From DAOULY01 sp034414595 (GTDB lineage Bacteria > Chloroflexota > Dehalococcoidia > SZUA-161 > JAUWZY01), in contig DAOULY010000016.1 of the NCBI GenBank assembly GCA_034414595.1, forward strand, positions 62,001-126,000: a DNA stretch of 64,000 nucleotides, read 5' to 3'. The notes under the pieces were generated by a model. That model was not told the DNA's origin. It saw only the letters and a program-made list of their open reading frames with translations, and ran no database searches. Every line of letters starts with the position of its first letter. Position 1 is the first letter of the stretch. The translations under genes were made by a program, and so were the position numbers. Positions 32,156 to 40,587 of this stretch are shown in pieces.

Positions 32156-33829
32156 TTACAAGATGTAGACGGCGCCGTTGTCACCGTCAACCCTGATCCT
32201 GTCTCCAGACTTGACTTTCCTTGTAGCCTCGACGCAGCCAGCGACAACGGGTATGCCATATTCCCGACCCACGATCACAGGATGGGACAAAGAACCACCG
32301 CCATCGGTGACCACAGCCTTGACTATGGCGAAGAGAGGGGTCCAGAAGGCAGTAGTGATCGTGGTCACCAGGATCTCTCCGGGCTGAATACTGGGAATCC
32401 CCTCCGGGCCCATGATTACGCGGGCGATGCCCTCAACATCACCGGGTGACGAGGCGGTGCCATAGAGGTCGGCCTTCAACTCGGGCTTGACAACCGGCAC
32501 AGGTACTATCACCCGCAGCACGGGGTCTTTCCCTACCATCTCTGACATATAACCCCAATCGCCGAGGAACAGCTCCTTTTGAGTGGGCCTTTCTATGTCC
32601 TTGCCGAACTCCTGGAATTGCTCTTTTCGTATTTGCACCAGCTTGCGTACCTCATAATGCCCCATCGGTATCATGGCCAACCTTATCTCATCAGGGACTA
32701 GGAAATAGATGTCGTCTGGCTCATCGGTGGCCCCAGCGCGGGCAAACCTGGTGCCGATTTCCTTGGTCACCCTGCGGCCCATTGCTGCTACATAAAAGTC
32801 GATGTAGAAGTTATGTTCCTCGCTGAATGGGCCTGCCCATTGAGCAGCTCTCATTAGCTTCTCGAACCACCCCTTCTTTTCCGCGGGCACACGGGAAAGG
32901 ATGTCTCTTTCCACTTCCTGTCTTTCCCTGGCCATCTGCTCTCTTTCCTGCTCCAAGACGAAAACCCCTCCCTTGGCCATGTTGCGTCTGACGTCAGGTA
33001 GCGCCAGGCTGGGCTTCTCGATCCAGCTTGGGAGGCTGCACTCCCAGATTTGGGTCACCCGCCAACCATATTCATCTAGGAATTGATGCAATTCCCCCAG
33101 CCATCTCTTTCCCCCTTCACTCTCCCCGAGCTTGGACAGGAGTTGCTCATCATCGGGAACAGCCTGGAAAGCGGGCTCGAGCCCCAATTCCTTGGCCCTA
33201 TCGGCGAGCTGCCACAAGCCCTTATCAACCTCGAACATCTTGTTCTCGAAACCGGCCATCAACTTCTTAAACTGAGGGTGATGGCCATCTATGTCGAGTA
33301 GCTCCTTGCACAAACCATCAAATAGCATATAGATGTTATACACGGCAAACATGGCCAGGAAATGTATCTCAGATGACCTCTTAAGAGCCAGAATCCAGTC
33401 ATCAAAGTGGTCCAAGAGTTCGATATTGCTCAGCTTGTCCACGTCAACCTTTTTCAGGCGCTCCCACATCTCTACTAACTCAGGAACAAGCTTCTCTCTC
33501 CATTCTTGTTCGAAATCCTCAATCCATGGGGCCAATTTCTCCCGGAATAGAGGCTCCCGCTGCCTTTGTTCTTCCTCTGTGGGCTCTATTACTACCCAGT
33601 AGAAGTAGCCGTCTTTCGATCTTCCATCCCAACCCTTGGTGGTGGGTACAGATAGCATTTCGTCGCCGTATTGCAGACCCAATCGAGAGTTCCAGGCCTC
33701 GACCCAGACACTGAACGGTTTGCGTATCGGCACAGAATGCGCTACGTCAGCGAACCACGCCTTGTAATGCTTCAGGTCCCGCTCCTCGTCAAACTCCAGC
33801 CAAGCTGGCCAATCATGATATCCTGCCAT
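32156..33829 (-). CDS. PEP-utilizing swivel-domain protein without ATP-grasp (copy A)
   Basis: A 557-residue protein. The C-terminal 90 residues are a PEP-utilizer mobile (phosphohistidine) domain: GVAE-like GDVEGIARVI, PGEILVT, and TDGGGSLSHPVIVGREYGI with the phospho-accepting His516. The N-terminal 400 residues are helical, charged and not recognised. Neither the ATP-grasp nor the PEP-barrel domain is present, as in the split phenylphosphate synthase of anaerobic phenol degraders, where the His domain and the ATP domain are separate subunits. It has AGGAGGAGG before its ATG, starts 20 bp after the flavin reductase stop, and probably shares that operon. A paralogue is at 42995. Confidence 0.75.
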   Translation of the reverse strand: MAGYHDWPAWLEFDEERDLKHYKAWFADVAHSVPIRKPFSVWVEAWNSRLGLQYGDEMLSVPTTKGWDGRSKDGYFYWVVIEPTEEEQRQREPLFREKLAPWIEDFEQEWREKLVPELVEMWERLKKVDVDKLSNIELLDHFDDWILALKRSSEIHFLAMFAVYNIYMLFDGLCKELLDIDGHHPQFKKLMAGFENKMFEVDKGLWQLADRAKELGLEPAFQAVPDDEQLLSKLGESEGGKRWLGELHQFLDEYGWRVTQIWECSLPSWIEKPSLALPDVRRNMAKGGVFVLEQEREQMARERQEVERDILSRVPAEKKGWFEKLMRAAQWAGPFSEEHNFYIDFYVAAMGRRVTKEIGTRFARAGATDEPDDIYFLVPDEIRLAMIPMGHYEVRKLVQIRKEQFQEFGKDIERPTQKELFLGDWGYMSEMVGKDPVLRVIVPVPVVKPELKADLYGTASSPGDVEGIARVIMGPEGIPSIQPGEILVTTITTAFWTPLFAIVKAVVTDGGGSLSHPVIVGREYGIPVVAGCVEATRKVKSGDRIRVDGDNGAVYIL

Positions 33830-33849
33830 TTCCTCCTCCTCTGTGATTT

Positions 33850-34437
33850 TTATTTTACTTCTCTGAATTCACCCTTGGGCTTGGTAAGAACTCGCTCGGC
33901 AACGACGAATGCCTCCCGGCCCCATCTATTATGCAGTATGGGCTTGGCCTTCATGGCGTCGAACTCGCCCTTAGTTACGAATTCATCCTTGCACTCAGCA
34001 CGCACCACACGGCCGAAAATCATATTATGGTCGCTGATCTCGCGAGGGAAGGCCACCTCCAATATATACTGGCATTCTATCCACAGTACGCATTCCTCAA
34101 TTGAAGGTGGTTTCACCATCTTCGATTTCCTCTCGGTGAGGCCAGCCTCCTTGATTTCATTCACTCCCTTTGGGTAGTGCCGGGAGCAGATCAACATCTG
34201 GCGAAAGATGGGCTCGGTCGCCACGTTGATCACGAACTCACCGGTCTCCCTAACATTGGCCAGTGTATCATGGCTCGGTATCACCGAGAAGCATGCCACA
34301 GGCGGCTCGTGCGAAAACGGCATTACGAAGCTATGAGGTGCCGCATTTGGCCTGCCCTCCTTATCCACCGTAGTTATCACGGCAATAAACCTCGGTGACA
34401 TCATGCCATACCAGTTGTGCCCCAGTGCGAGTTCCAC
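33850..34437 (-). CDS. Flavin reductase-like FMN-binding protein (copy 1)
   Basis: A 195-residue split-barrel FMN protein. The pattern RFIAVITTVDKEGRPNAAPHS, the TLANVRETGEFVINV strand and the DHNMIFGRV segment are typical of the flavin-reductase-like domain family, which reduces FMN/FAD for partner oxygenases or reductases. Its start overlaps the stop of the neighbouring paralogue (copy 2), and both share an identical GVNEIKEAGLTERKSKMVK block, indicating a tandem duplication. It is followed by a PEP-utilizing gene. Confidence 0.82.
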   Translation of the reverse strand: MELALGHNWYGMMSPRFIAVITTVDKEGRPNAAPHSFVMPFSHEPPVACFSVIPSHDTLANVRETGEFVINVATEPIFRQMLICSRHYPKGVNEIKEAGLTERKSKMVKPPSIEECVLWIECQYILEVAFPREISDHNMIFGRVVRAECKDEFVTKGEFDAMKAKPILHNRWGREAFVVAERVLTKPKGEFREVK

Positions 34438-35036
34438 TATTTACCTCCTTTCTTTTCTCGTAGCACTGTGGTATCATTGCCGAGAGCCCGCTTGGCCACC
34501 GTGAACCACCTCAGGCCCTCGCCGTGAAGCAGGAGATTCGCACGAATGATATCGAGGTCGCCATTCTTTATGAATTCATCTTTGCATTCGGCGTATAGAA
34601 CCTCTCCAATAACAAGGTTGTGGTCGGCGATCTCTGGAGCAAAGCCAATCTCAAGCAGATATTTGCACTCTATCCAGAGGATACATTCCTCTATGGAGGG
34701 TACTTTAACCATCTTCGATTTCCTCTCGGTGAGGCCAGCTTCCTTGATTTCGTTTACACCTCTGTCGAAGTACTTGTAGCAGATCATCAGCTCGCGTAGA
34801 AGCTCAATAGGCACTACGTTAATCACAAACTCCCCGGTCTCCCTGGCATTCAGCAAGGTATGGCGGTCAGTTCTGGATGCGAACACTACACGCGGCGGCT
34901 CACCGGAAAAAGGCATTACAGAGCTAAAAGGCGCTGCATTTGGCCTGCCTTCCTTGTCCATGGTCGATATCAGAAAGGCCAGCCTGGGCGCCATCATATA
35001 ATCGTACCAATGTCTTCTTGCTAACTCCAGCTTCAT
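34437..35036 (-). CDS. Flavin reductase-like FMN-binding protein (copy 2)
   Basis: A 199-residue homologue of copy 1 and the first gene of the minus-strand set that continues through copy 1, the PEP-utilizing protein and perhaps the mutase. It keeps the barrel core (RLAFLISTMDKEGRPNAAPF) and FMN-contacting TGEFVINV. GGAGGGGGAAG lies before its ATG. A promoter about 235 bp upstream and a hairpin terminator in the leader suggest control by premature termination. Confidence 0.82.
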   Translation of the reverse strand: MKLELARRHWYDYMMAPRLAFLISTMDKEGRPNAAPFSSVMPFSGEPPRVVFASRTDRHTLLNARETGEFVINVVPIELLRELMICYKYFDRGVNEIKEAGLTERKSKMVKVPSIEECILWIECKYLLEIGFAPEIADHNLVIGEVLYAECKDEFIKNGDLDIIRANLLLHGEGLRWFTVAKRALGNDTTVLREKKGGK

Positions 35037-35105
35037 TACTTCCCCCTCCTTGCCTTTTCAATTGGCAACAGCTTATCATTCCCTGTCTTCACCCCCTACC
35101 ATGGA

Positions 35106-35173
35106 ACAAAAAGGTAGAGAAGCTTTCTGCTTCTCTACCCCTTACTCGCTGAGTTTGCTCCCTCCTCTCTACC
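35106..35173 (-). terminator. Leader terminator with alternative pairing upstream of flavin reductases
   Basis: On the minus strand, GGTAGAGAAG (plus 35130-35139) pairs perfectly over 10 bp with CTTCTCTACC (plus 35113-35122), loop 7, followed by TTTTTGTT. It lies in the 5' leader, about 70 bases before the first start codon, not after a gene. A second copy, GGTAGAGAGG (plus 35164-35173), could pair with the same 3' arm and block the terminator. This is the layout of an attenuator; no known riboswitch motif was recognised. Confidence 0.6.
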
Positions 35174-35247
35174 TGCCTTGTTTACTGTTACACTACGTTC
35201 GTCGCTACGTTCTTTGCTCCATTTTGGTATCGGCCGAAGTATGCCAT

Positions 35248-35276
35248 AGTATGCGCTTTTCCCTGCATCGTGTCAA
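35248..35276 (-). promoter_or_regulatory. Promoter of the flavin reductase/PEP-utilizing operon
   Basis: On the minus strand TTGACA (plus 35271-35276), 17-base spacer, CATACT (plus 35248-35253). Transcription would start near 35241 and run through a roughly 200-base leader. AGTATGC occurs twice around the -10 on the plus strand (35237 and 35248) and may be an operator. The rest of 35277-35456, up to recO, holds no recognised gene. Confidence 0.6.
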
Positions 35277-35456
35277 GTCGTGCCCTCTGTATTTGGGGGT
35301 ATTGAGCCCCACCATCCCCCAGCCATTACCTAGGCGAAGGCAAGCACGCCTCTGAAAGCCGTATCCGGAGTTCTATCTATTGAATACACAGGTCTACCAA
35401 TGCGGACTCGGACTTGCTTCCGATTGCACAAAAAGTTAGATTGTTAAGGGATACCA

Positions 35457-36236
35457 GTGACAGCGCCCAAGGTCTACAAGACTGAAGCTGTTGTGCTGCG
35501 GCGGAGCGACCTCGGCGAAGCCGATAGAATTCTGACACTCTATACACCCTACCTGGGCAAGCTCAGGGCCATCGCCAAGGGGGTGCGCAGGACGACCAGC
35601 AAGCTGGGCGGGCATGTTGAGCTTTTGACTCACTGCTCCTTGATGCTGGCCCGCGGCCAGAACCTGGACATCGTAACCCAGGGCCAGGCCATCGAGAGCT
35701 TTTCTCCTCTTCGCCGCGACCTGTGGCGTATCAGCTGCGCCCTGTACTTAGCTGAACTCGTAGATGCCTTCAGCGCAGAGGGAGCGGAGAACTACCAGGT
35801 CTTCAGTCTGCTGCTCGATGCCCTTCACTCTCTGTGCCAGGAGGTGAAGGCCGATGTCCTCCTCCGTTACTTTGAGCTTCATCTCATTCACTATCTTGGC
35901 TATCAGCCTCAGCTCCAGCGGTGCCTGAACTGCAAGGCCCCGCTCAACCCCACCACCAACATGTTCAGTGCCAGTGGTGGGGGAATGCTGTGTCCTGATT
36001 GCGCCAATACGGAGCCGGTGGCCCGGCCGCTTTCTGTGGACGCTCTCAAAGTGCTGCGCTTTCTTCAGGATAGCGAGCTGGCCGCTGCCAGCCGTCTTCG
36101 GCTTAGCGCTGAGCTGTCAGGGGAGCTGGAGCAGGTTACCAGGGAATATATCCGCTATTTGCTGGAGCGAGAGCTGAAATCCACGGATTTCTTAGACCGG
36201 CTGAGACGGGATTTTGCCGCTGATTCGCCGCGGTAG
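35457..36236 (+). CDS. recO: DNA repair protein RecO
   Basis: RecO anneals SSB-coated ssDNA and works with RecR. The 259-residue product begins VYKTEAVVLRRSDLGEADRI and shows the OB-fold LRAIAKGVRRTTSKLGGHVE; a zinc finger CLNC near residue 160 pairs with LCPDC near 178. The start is GTG 35457. A 175-bp duplicate of this region (19 bases upstream through codon 52) is found at 26617-26791. Expression source is unclear, since the upstream region is occupied by the divergent leader. Confidence 0.93.
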   Translation: MTAPKVYKTEAVVLRRSDLGEADRILTLYTPYLGKLRAIAKGVRRTTSKLGGHVELLTHCSLMLARGQNLDIVTQGQAIESFSPLRRDLWRISCALYLAELVDAFSAEGAENYQVFSLLLDALHSLCQEVKADVLLRYFELHLIHYLGYQPQLQRCLNCKAPLNPTTNMFSASGGGMLCPDCANTEPVARPLSVDALKVLRFLQDSELAAASRLRLSAELSGELEQVTREYIRYLLERELKSTDFLDRLRRDFAADSPR

Positions 36237-36249
36237 AGGAAAGAAGAAG

Positions 36250-36278
36250 TTGACAGTCCAGGCATGTAGTTTTACTAT
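36250..36278 (+). promoter_or_regulatory. Promoter before the DUF3303-like gene
   Basis: TTGACA at 36250-36255, 17-base spacer, TACTAT at 36273-36278. Start near 36285, leaving a leader of about 27 bases with AGGAGGGGG before ATG 36312. Confidence 0.6.
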
Positions 36279-36311
36279 AAGGGGCTATTTTATTAAGAAA
36301 AGGAGGGGGAA

Positions 36312-36590
36312 ATGCTGTGGATGACTATCACCACCTGGGAACCAGCCCAGAGGAATGAGATTCTTGAAAGGGCACAGAAAATAGGCAGAACGACGCCTGA
36401 GGGTGTGGAACTGCTTGGCCATTGGGTTGATCTCACAGGTGGTCGAACTTTTGCGCTGGAGGACTGGCCGCCTGTGGACGATCCCAGGGTCATCCTTGAA
36501 GCCAACGTTCCCTGGATCGATCTCGTTAAGATTGAATGGGTCCCCGTGATGGAGTGGGAGGAGAGGAAGAAGCTCCTGCCAAAGACATAG
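36312..36590 (+). CDS. DUF3303-like small protein
   Basis: A 92-residue protein with the DUF3303 pattern: MLWMTITTWEPAQRNEILER start, an EGVELLGHWVDLTGGRTFAL centre and a WIDLVKIEWVPVM end, a ferredoxin-like alpha/beta fold. Function unknown. It has its own promoter and a very strong ribosome-binding site, suggesting high expression. It is convergent with the polyprenyl synthase gene, 8 bp apart. Confidence 0.7.
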   Translation: MLWMTITTWEPAQRNEILERAQKIGRTTPEGVELLGHWVDLTGGRTFALEDWPPVDDPRVILEANVPWIDLVKIEWVPVMEWEERKKLLPKT

Positions 36591-36598
36591 AAGTTTTA

Positions 36599-37555
36599 TC
36601 AGCTTCTGCGCTGCGTGACATAATCTGCAAGCTGGAGCAGTGCCCTGCGGGGAGCGTTATCGGGGAACATTTCCAGAGCTTGACGAGCCTTTGCAGTCCA
36701 ATCCTCGGCAATGGCATAGGATTCATCGATCACAGACGAGTTGCGAATAGCCTCGATGGCCTGTTTTAGATTGGCCTCTTTGTCTTTACCTTCCAGCAGT
36801 TCCTTTATCGGATTGTTCTCAGAACGCTCCAGCAGGAGAATTACGGGCAGGGTAAGGGTCCCCTGGAGCAGGTCGGCACCTACTGGCTTGCCTAACTCAT
36901 GCTCGTCGCCAGTGAAGTCCAGGATGTCATCAACGATCTGAAAGGCAAGTCCCAGATTATAACCGTAGTCTCTGAGTGCCTGCACGGCCTCCTCAGAGAC
37001 ATCGCTCAAGACAGCTCCCGATTCCGCTGCTGCGGCAAAGAGCGAGGCGGTCTTCTGACCGCTCCTCTGGTAGTACTGCTGGCGGCTTTGCCTCATTTCG
37101 CCGGAGCTGAAGTTCTCATCCAGTTCGCCGCTGCATATAGTCATCAGGGTCTGTGCGAAAAGCCGTATCACCCTCAAATTGCCTGTAGTAGCTACCAGTT
37201 CCGCGGACTTGGCGAAGAGGTAGTCCCCGGCAAGGATGGCAACCTCATCGCTCCAGAGGCTATCCACCGTGGGCAGGCCACGGCGTGTAGGTGCGTCATC
37301 AATGGCGTCATCATGAATTAAGGTCGCATTGTGAAGGAGCTCGACCCCGGCGGCCATGGGGATGAGTGGGGGTTGATGGTAATCGCACAGCTTGCCGGCG
37401 AGCAGGGTAAGCGCTGGGCGGATTCTCTTGCCCCCCCTCTTCATAATGTAGTCCAGCACTTGGGCCAGTTGCGGGAAAGCGACTTCAGCAATGGCTTTTA
37501 GCTGTTGTTCCACCAGGGATAGTTCTTGCTCGATTGGCTCAAAGATGGTCAGCAA
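36599..37555 (-). CDS. Polyprenyl diphosphate synthase (trans, IspB/HepT type)
   Basis: Elongates farnesyl or geranyl diphosphate with IPP to make a long isoprenoid chain, probably the menaquinone side chain used by complex I. The two aspartate-rich motifs are clear, LIHDDAIDDAPTRRG and IVDDILDF, plus KRIRPALTLLAG and the KTASLF lysine. Start: the frame opens at a TTG at 37606, but the TTG at 37555 lies close after AGGAG and gives 318 residues, the family's size; this start is my choice. metG is immediately upstream on the same strand. Confidence 0.88.
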   Translation of the reverse strand: MLTIFEPIEQELSLVEQQLKAIAEVAFPQLAQVLDYIMKRGGKRIRPALTLLAGKLCDYHQPPLIPMAAGVELLHNATLIHDDAIDDAPTRRGLPTVDSLWSDEVAILAGDYLFAKSAELVATTGNLRVIRLFAQTLMTICSGELDENFSSGEMRQSRQQYYQRSGQKTASLFAAAAESGAVLSDVSEEAVQALRDYGYNLGLAFQIVDDILDFTGDEHELGKPVGADLLQGTLTLPVILLLERSENNPIKELLEGKDKEANLKQAIEAIRNSSVIDESYAIAEDWTAKARQALEMFPDNAPRRALLQLADYVTQRRS

Positions 37556-37618
37556 CAGGCTCCTTTCTCGGCGCAAACAGGCCGATTGCGCTGCCGGCCA
37601 CAGCAAACGATGCTGGTA

Positions 37619-39292
37619 TCAAGGTCTTGCCTGTACCTCTAATTTCTCTGTTTCCTCCGCTATGATGGTATCTTCGAGTTTGGCGAACAACGGTTGCGGT
37701 GCCTCAAGTTCTTGTCCCACCGCTGGTACCTGGAATGCCCAGCCACCATCCTCTACACTGCCTTTGAATCCGATAAGGCGATGTAGCCTATCTGAGCTGA
37801 AGGGCAGAAATGGGTAGAACACAGTCTTCAAGCAGGATATAGCCCCCAGGACGGTGTGGATGGTGGTAGCACAAAGCTCTCGGTCTTCCGCGATCATCTT
37901 CCAGGGAGCTTTTTCATCGAGATAGCGATTGCATTCCTGCGCCAGTGACATAGCTGACCGCAGTGCCTCGCGGAAATGGCATTGTGACAGGAGCTTGTCC
38001 ATAGCGGTCAGAGTTTCGTCCCCTTGTGCCAGAAGGGAATTATCCCGGGCATCGAATTCGCCATGTGCTGGCACACAACCATTGAAGTTGCGATAGGTGA
38101 AGGTCAGGGTGCGGTGCACCAGGTTGCCATAGGTAGCCACCAGCTCGTCATTGTTGCGGCGTAGCAACTCTCGCCAGGAGAAGTCGGTATCACCGGTCTC
38201 GGGCATATTGGCCGAGAGCAGATAACGCAGCGGCTCCGGCTGATAATGCTCCAGGAAGTCCGGCAGCCAAACCGCCCAGTTACGGCTGGTGGAAAACGGC
38301 CTGCTCTCCAGGGTGAGGAACTCGTTAGCTGGCACATCTGAAGGCAAGTTGAGTCCGCCATAGCCCATGAGCATCGCCGGCCATATGATGGTGTGGAACA
38401 GGATGTTGTCCTTGCCGATGAAATAATAGCTCTTGGCATCCCCCTGCCAGAACTCACGCCACCTCTCGCTATCACCAGTGTTTTGAGCCCATTCCTTGCT
38501 TGCGGAAAGGTAGCCGATGACAGCCTCAAACCAAACATAAATTCGTTTGCCCTCAAAGCCGGGCACGGGCACAGGGACACCCCAGTCCAGGTCGCGAGTT
38601 ATTGCACGATCCCTCAGCCCCTCGGTGAGGTAGCGATTGGTCATGCTGGCCACGTTGGGCTTCCAGTGACTCTGCTCCCGGGCCCAGGCTCCAAGCTGCT
38701 CGGTGAAGGAGGAGAGTGACAGGAACATGTGCTCCGAATCCCTGATCTGGGGTTCTGTGCCACAAAGTATACAGCGGGCATCAATCAGATCGCTCGGATT
38801 GAGGAGCTTACTGCATTTGTCGCACTGGTCACCCCGTGCCGCCGGGAAGTTGCAGTGGGGGCAGGTGCCCTCGACATAACGGTCAGGGAGGAAACGGCGG
38901 CAGCTGGGACAATACGGCAGTGACATCGTGTCCTTGTAGATGTAGCCTTTTTCGAGGAGGTTGAGAAAGATATCGTGGGCCACCTGGGTGTGATTTGGCG
39001 TGCCTGTGGATGTGAACAGATCGAAGGATATGCCGAGCTTCTGCCAGCAGTCAAGAAACTGGGCATGGTAGCGGTCCACAATCTGTTGTGGCTCCTTCCC
39101 CTCCTTCTCGGCGGAAATAGTGACCGGCGCGCCGTGCTGGTCTGAGCCCGAGACCATGAGCACCTGATGGCCTTTGAGCCTATGATAGCGGGCAAAGATA
39201 TCAGCAGGGAGGTAAGCACCGGCGATGTGCCCCAGATGCAACGGCCCATTGGCATAGGGCCAGGCAACCCCGATGAAGATTCTCTCTGTCAC
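37619..39292 (-). CDS. metG: Methionyl-tRNA synthetase
   Basis: Charges tRNA-Met. The protein (557 residues from GTG 39292) has HLGH in the HIGH position (PLHLGHIAGAY), two zinc-binding knuckle pairs (CPSC-CPHC and CDKC-CILC), and the anticodon domain. The KMSKS loop reads RPFSTSRNW, both lysines being replaced (P and T). A GTG ten codons earlier (39322) lies upstream of the predicted transcript start, so I prefer 39292. There is no C-terminal tRNA-binding (EMAP) extension. It is followed by the polyprenyl synthase gene, likely in one transcript. Confidence 0.92.
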   Translation of the reverse strand: MTERIFIGVAWPYANGPLHLGHIAGAYLPADIFARYHRLKGHQVLMVSGSDQHGAPVTISAEKEGKEPQQIVDRYHAQFLDCWQKLGISFDLFTSTGTPNHTQVAHDIFLNLLEKGYIYKDTMSLPYCPSCRRFLPDRYVEGTCPHCNFPAARGDQCDKCSKLLNPSDLIDARCILCGTEPQIRDSEHMFLSLSSFTEQLGAWAREQSHWKPNVASMTNRYLTEGLRDRAITRDLDWGVPVPVPGFEGKRIYVWFEAVIGYLSASKEWAQNTGDSERWREFWQGDAKSYYFIGKDNILFHTIIWPAMLMGYGGLNLPSDVPANEFLTLESRPFSTSRNWAVWLPDFLEHYQPEPLRYLLSANMPETGDTDFSWRELLRRNNDELVATYGNLVHRTLTFTYRNFNGCVPAHGEFDARDNSLLAQGDETLTAMDKLLSQCHFREALRSAMSLAQECNRYLDEKAPWKMIAEDRELCATTIHTVLGAISCLKTVFYPFLPFSSDRLHRLIGFKGSVEDGGWAFQVPAVGQELEAPQPLFAKLEDTIIAEETEKLEVQARP

Positions 39293-39312
39293 TAATTTGT
39301 CCCCAACGCCCA

Positions 39313-39342
39313 ATTTTACCACAATTCGCTATGTAGAAACAA
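39313..39342 (-). promoter_or_regulatory. Promoter of metG
   Basis: On the minus strand, TTGTTT (plus 39337-39342), 18-base spacer, TAAAAT (plus 39313-39318) with an extended-10 TGG. The start near plus 39306 would leave a leader of about 14 bases, which rules in GTG 39292 over GTG 39322. Confidence 0.5.
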
Positions 39343-39462
39343 ACTGCCAGCTTAGAGGGCGCGCATTTTCTGGACACCTGATTGCAGTAAGGACTTGACT
39401 TCTCGGCGAATTAGGTTCAAAGTATAAAGGACAGCATTTGCTGACAGAAGGGAGGTGTGTCC

Positions 39463-40008
39463 ATGAGGATCGCAGTGTCGGCGATGAGGCCCAACCTGAA
39501 TTCAGCGATCGATCCAAGGTTTGGCAGATGTCGCTATCTTATCTTTGTTGATTCCGATACCTTGGACTTCGAGCCTTTGGAGAATCCGAACCTGATGGGG
39601 TTGGGAGCTACCGGGACACAGCTGGCACAACTGGCAGCAAGCAAGGGAGCACAGGCGCTTCTCACTGGCCAAATCGGGCCTGCTGCTCAACAGGTGCTCT
39701 TTGAGGCCAAGATAGAGGTTTACACCAATGTCAAGGGCACAGTCAAAGAAGCAGTGGATAGATTTAGAAGTGGCGCGTTCGCGCCTGTGGTACCCCCGGT
39801 GCCAGCAGAAATGCCTGCCGCTTCGGCTCTGGCAACAGCATCAGCTCCGGCAGCAGCCACAGCACCGGCGCCAGCGCCAGCGCAATCGGCCCCCTATCAA
39901 CAAGCTCCGAGATTTGAGTTGGCAGAGCTGCGGAGCCAGCTCTTGGCCTTGAGTCGGCTGCTCAGTGAAATCCAACGTCGCCTCGATGAGATGGACAAAA
40001 GGGGTTGA
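39463..40008 (+). CDS. NifX/NafY-type dinitrogenase cofactor domain with coiled-coil tail
   Basis: A 181-residue protein. Residues 1-105 match the Fe-Mo cofactor-binding fold of NifX/NifB C-terminus (IAVSAMRPNLNSAIDPRFGRC start, and TGQIGPAAQQVLFEAKIEVY). Such single-domain relatives occur in bacteria without nitrogenase and may carry Fe-S or Mo clusters; no nif genes are visible here. A Pro/Ala-rich linker (about 113-145) follows, then a leucine-rich helix LAELRSQLLALSRLLSEIQR probably forming a coiled coil. Start ATG 39463 follows GGGAGG. The tail is unusual for the family. Confidence 0.75.
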   Translation: MRIAVSAMRPNLNSAIDPRFGRCRYLIFVDSDTLDFEPLENPNLMGLGATGTQLAQLAASKGAQALLTGQIGPAAQQVLFEAKIEVYTNVKGTVKEAVDRFRSGAFAPVVPPVPAEMPAASALATASAPAAATAPAPAPAQSAPYQQAPRFELAELRSQLLALSRLLSEIQRRLDEMDKRG

Positions 40009-40018
40009 TGGATCGGCC

Positions 40019-40495
40019 TCAGGCTATTTTATCCTTCAACTTGGCATAGGTAGCGGCCAATGCCTCGGGTATCACTTTGGTCTCAGCTACCACCGTCATG
40101 AAACTGGTATCTCCTTCCCATCGGGGCACGATGTGAGTGTGGACGTGCCCCTCGACCCCAGCTCCGGCGGACTTCCCCATATTTATTCCAATATTGAAGG
40201 CATCAGGGTGCAACACTTCCCTTAAGGTCTTGATGCTCTTTGTTACTATCTCGAAGTGTTCGGCTAACTCCTCAGCGCTCAATTCATCCAGATGGGCGAT
40301 GTGATGGTAGGGAGCCACCATACAATGGCCAGGGTTATAGGGATAGCTATTCAGCATCAAAAAGTTTTTTTGCCCTCGGTAGAGGATGAGGTTGTCGCTA
40401 TCTCTGGCCTCTTTGGGTTTGTCACAGAAGATGCACCCTTCCGTCTTTTCCTGCAGCACGTACTCTATCCGCCAAGGTGCCCAGATGTGCTCCAT
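40019..40495 (-). CDS. HIT-family nucleotide hydrolase/phosphorylase
   Basis: A 158-residue histidine-triad protein. The catalytic motif is HVHTHIVPRW near residue 117, with NMGKSAGAGV before it and a CIFC pair near residue 19 that resembles the Ap4A phosphorylase/HIT group. Starts at MEHIWAPWR (ATG 40495), preceded by GGAGA. Substrates are likely diadenosine polyphosphates or AMP-linked compounds. It is convergent with the NifX-like gene. Confidence 0.9.
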   Translation of the reverse strand: MEHIWAPWRIEYVLQEKTEGCIFCDKPKEARDSDNLILYRGQKNFLMLNSYPYNPGHCMVAPYHHIAHLDELSAEELAEHFEIVTKSIKTLREVLHPDAFNIGINMGKSAGAGVEGHVHTHIVPRWEGDTSFMTVVAETKVIPEALAATYAKLKDKIA

Positions 40496-40560
40496 ATTGA
40501 CTCTCCTTTTTGCCCCGACTGCTCTGCATTTTAGCAAATAGCCACTGATTTTTCGAGATA

Positions 40561-40569
40561 TGCTATAAT
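40561..40569 (+). promoter_or_regulatory. Extended -10 promoter of the AAA_26/DRTGG gene
   Basis: TGCTATAAT at 40561-40569 is a perfect extended -10 element; no good -35 at the right distance. It lies 18 bases before ATG 40588 on a divergent junction with the HIT gene. Confidence 0.5.
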
Positions 40570-40587
40570 AATCCTCGAAGGTGATTT

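Noticed and set aside
35237..35254. A leader-peptide frame starting at an ATG right after the flavin reductase -10 element.
   Set aside because: The ATG would lie within or before the predicted transcription start, so it is not expected in the RNA.
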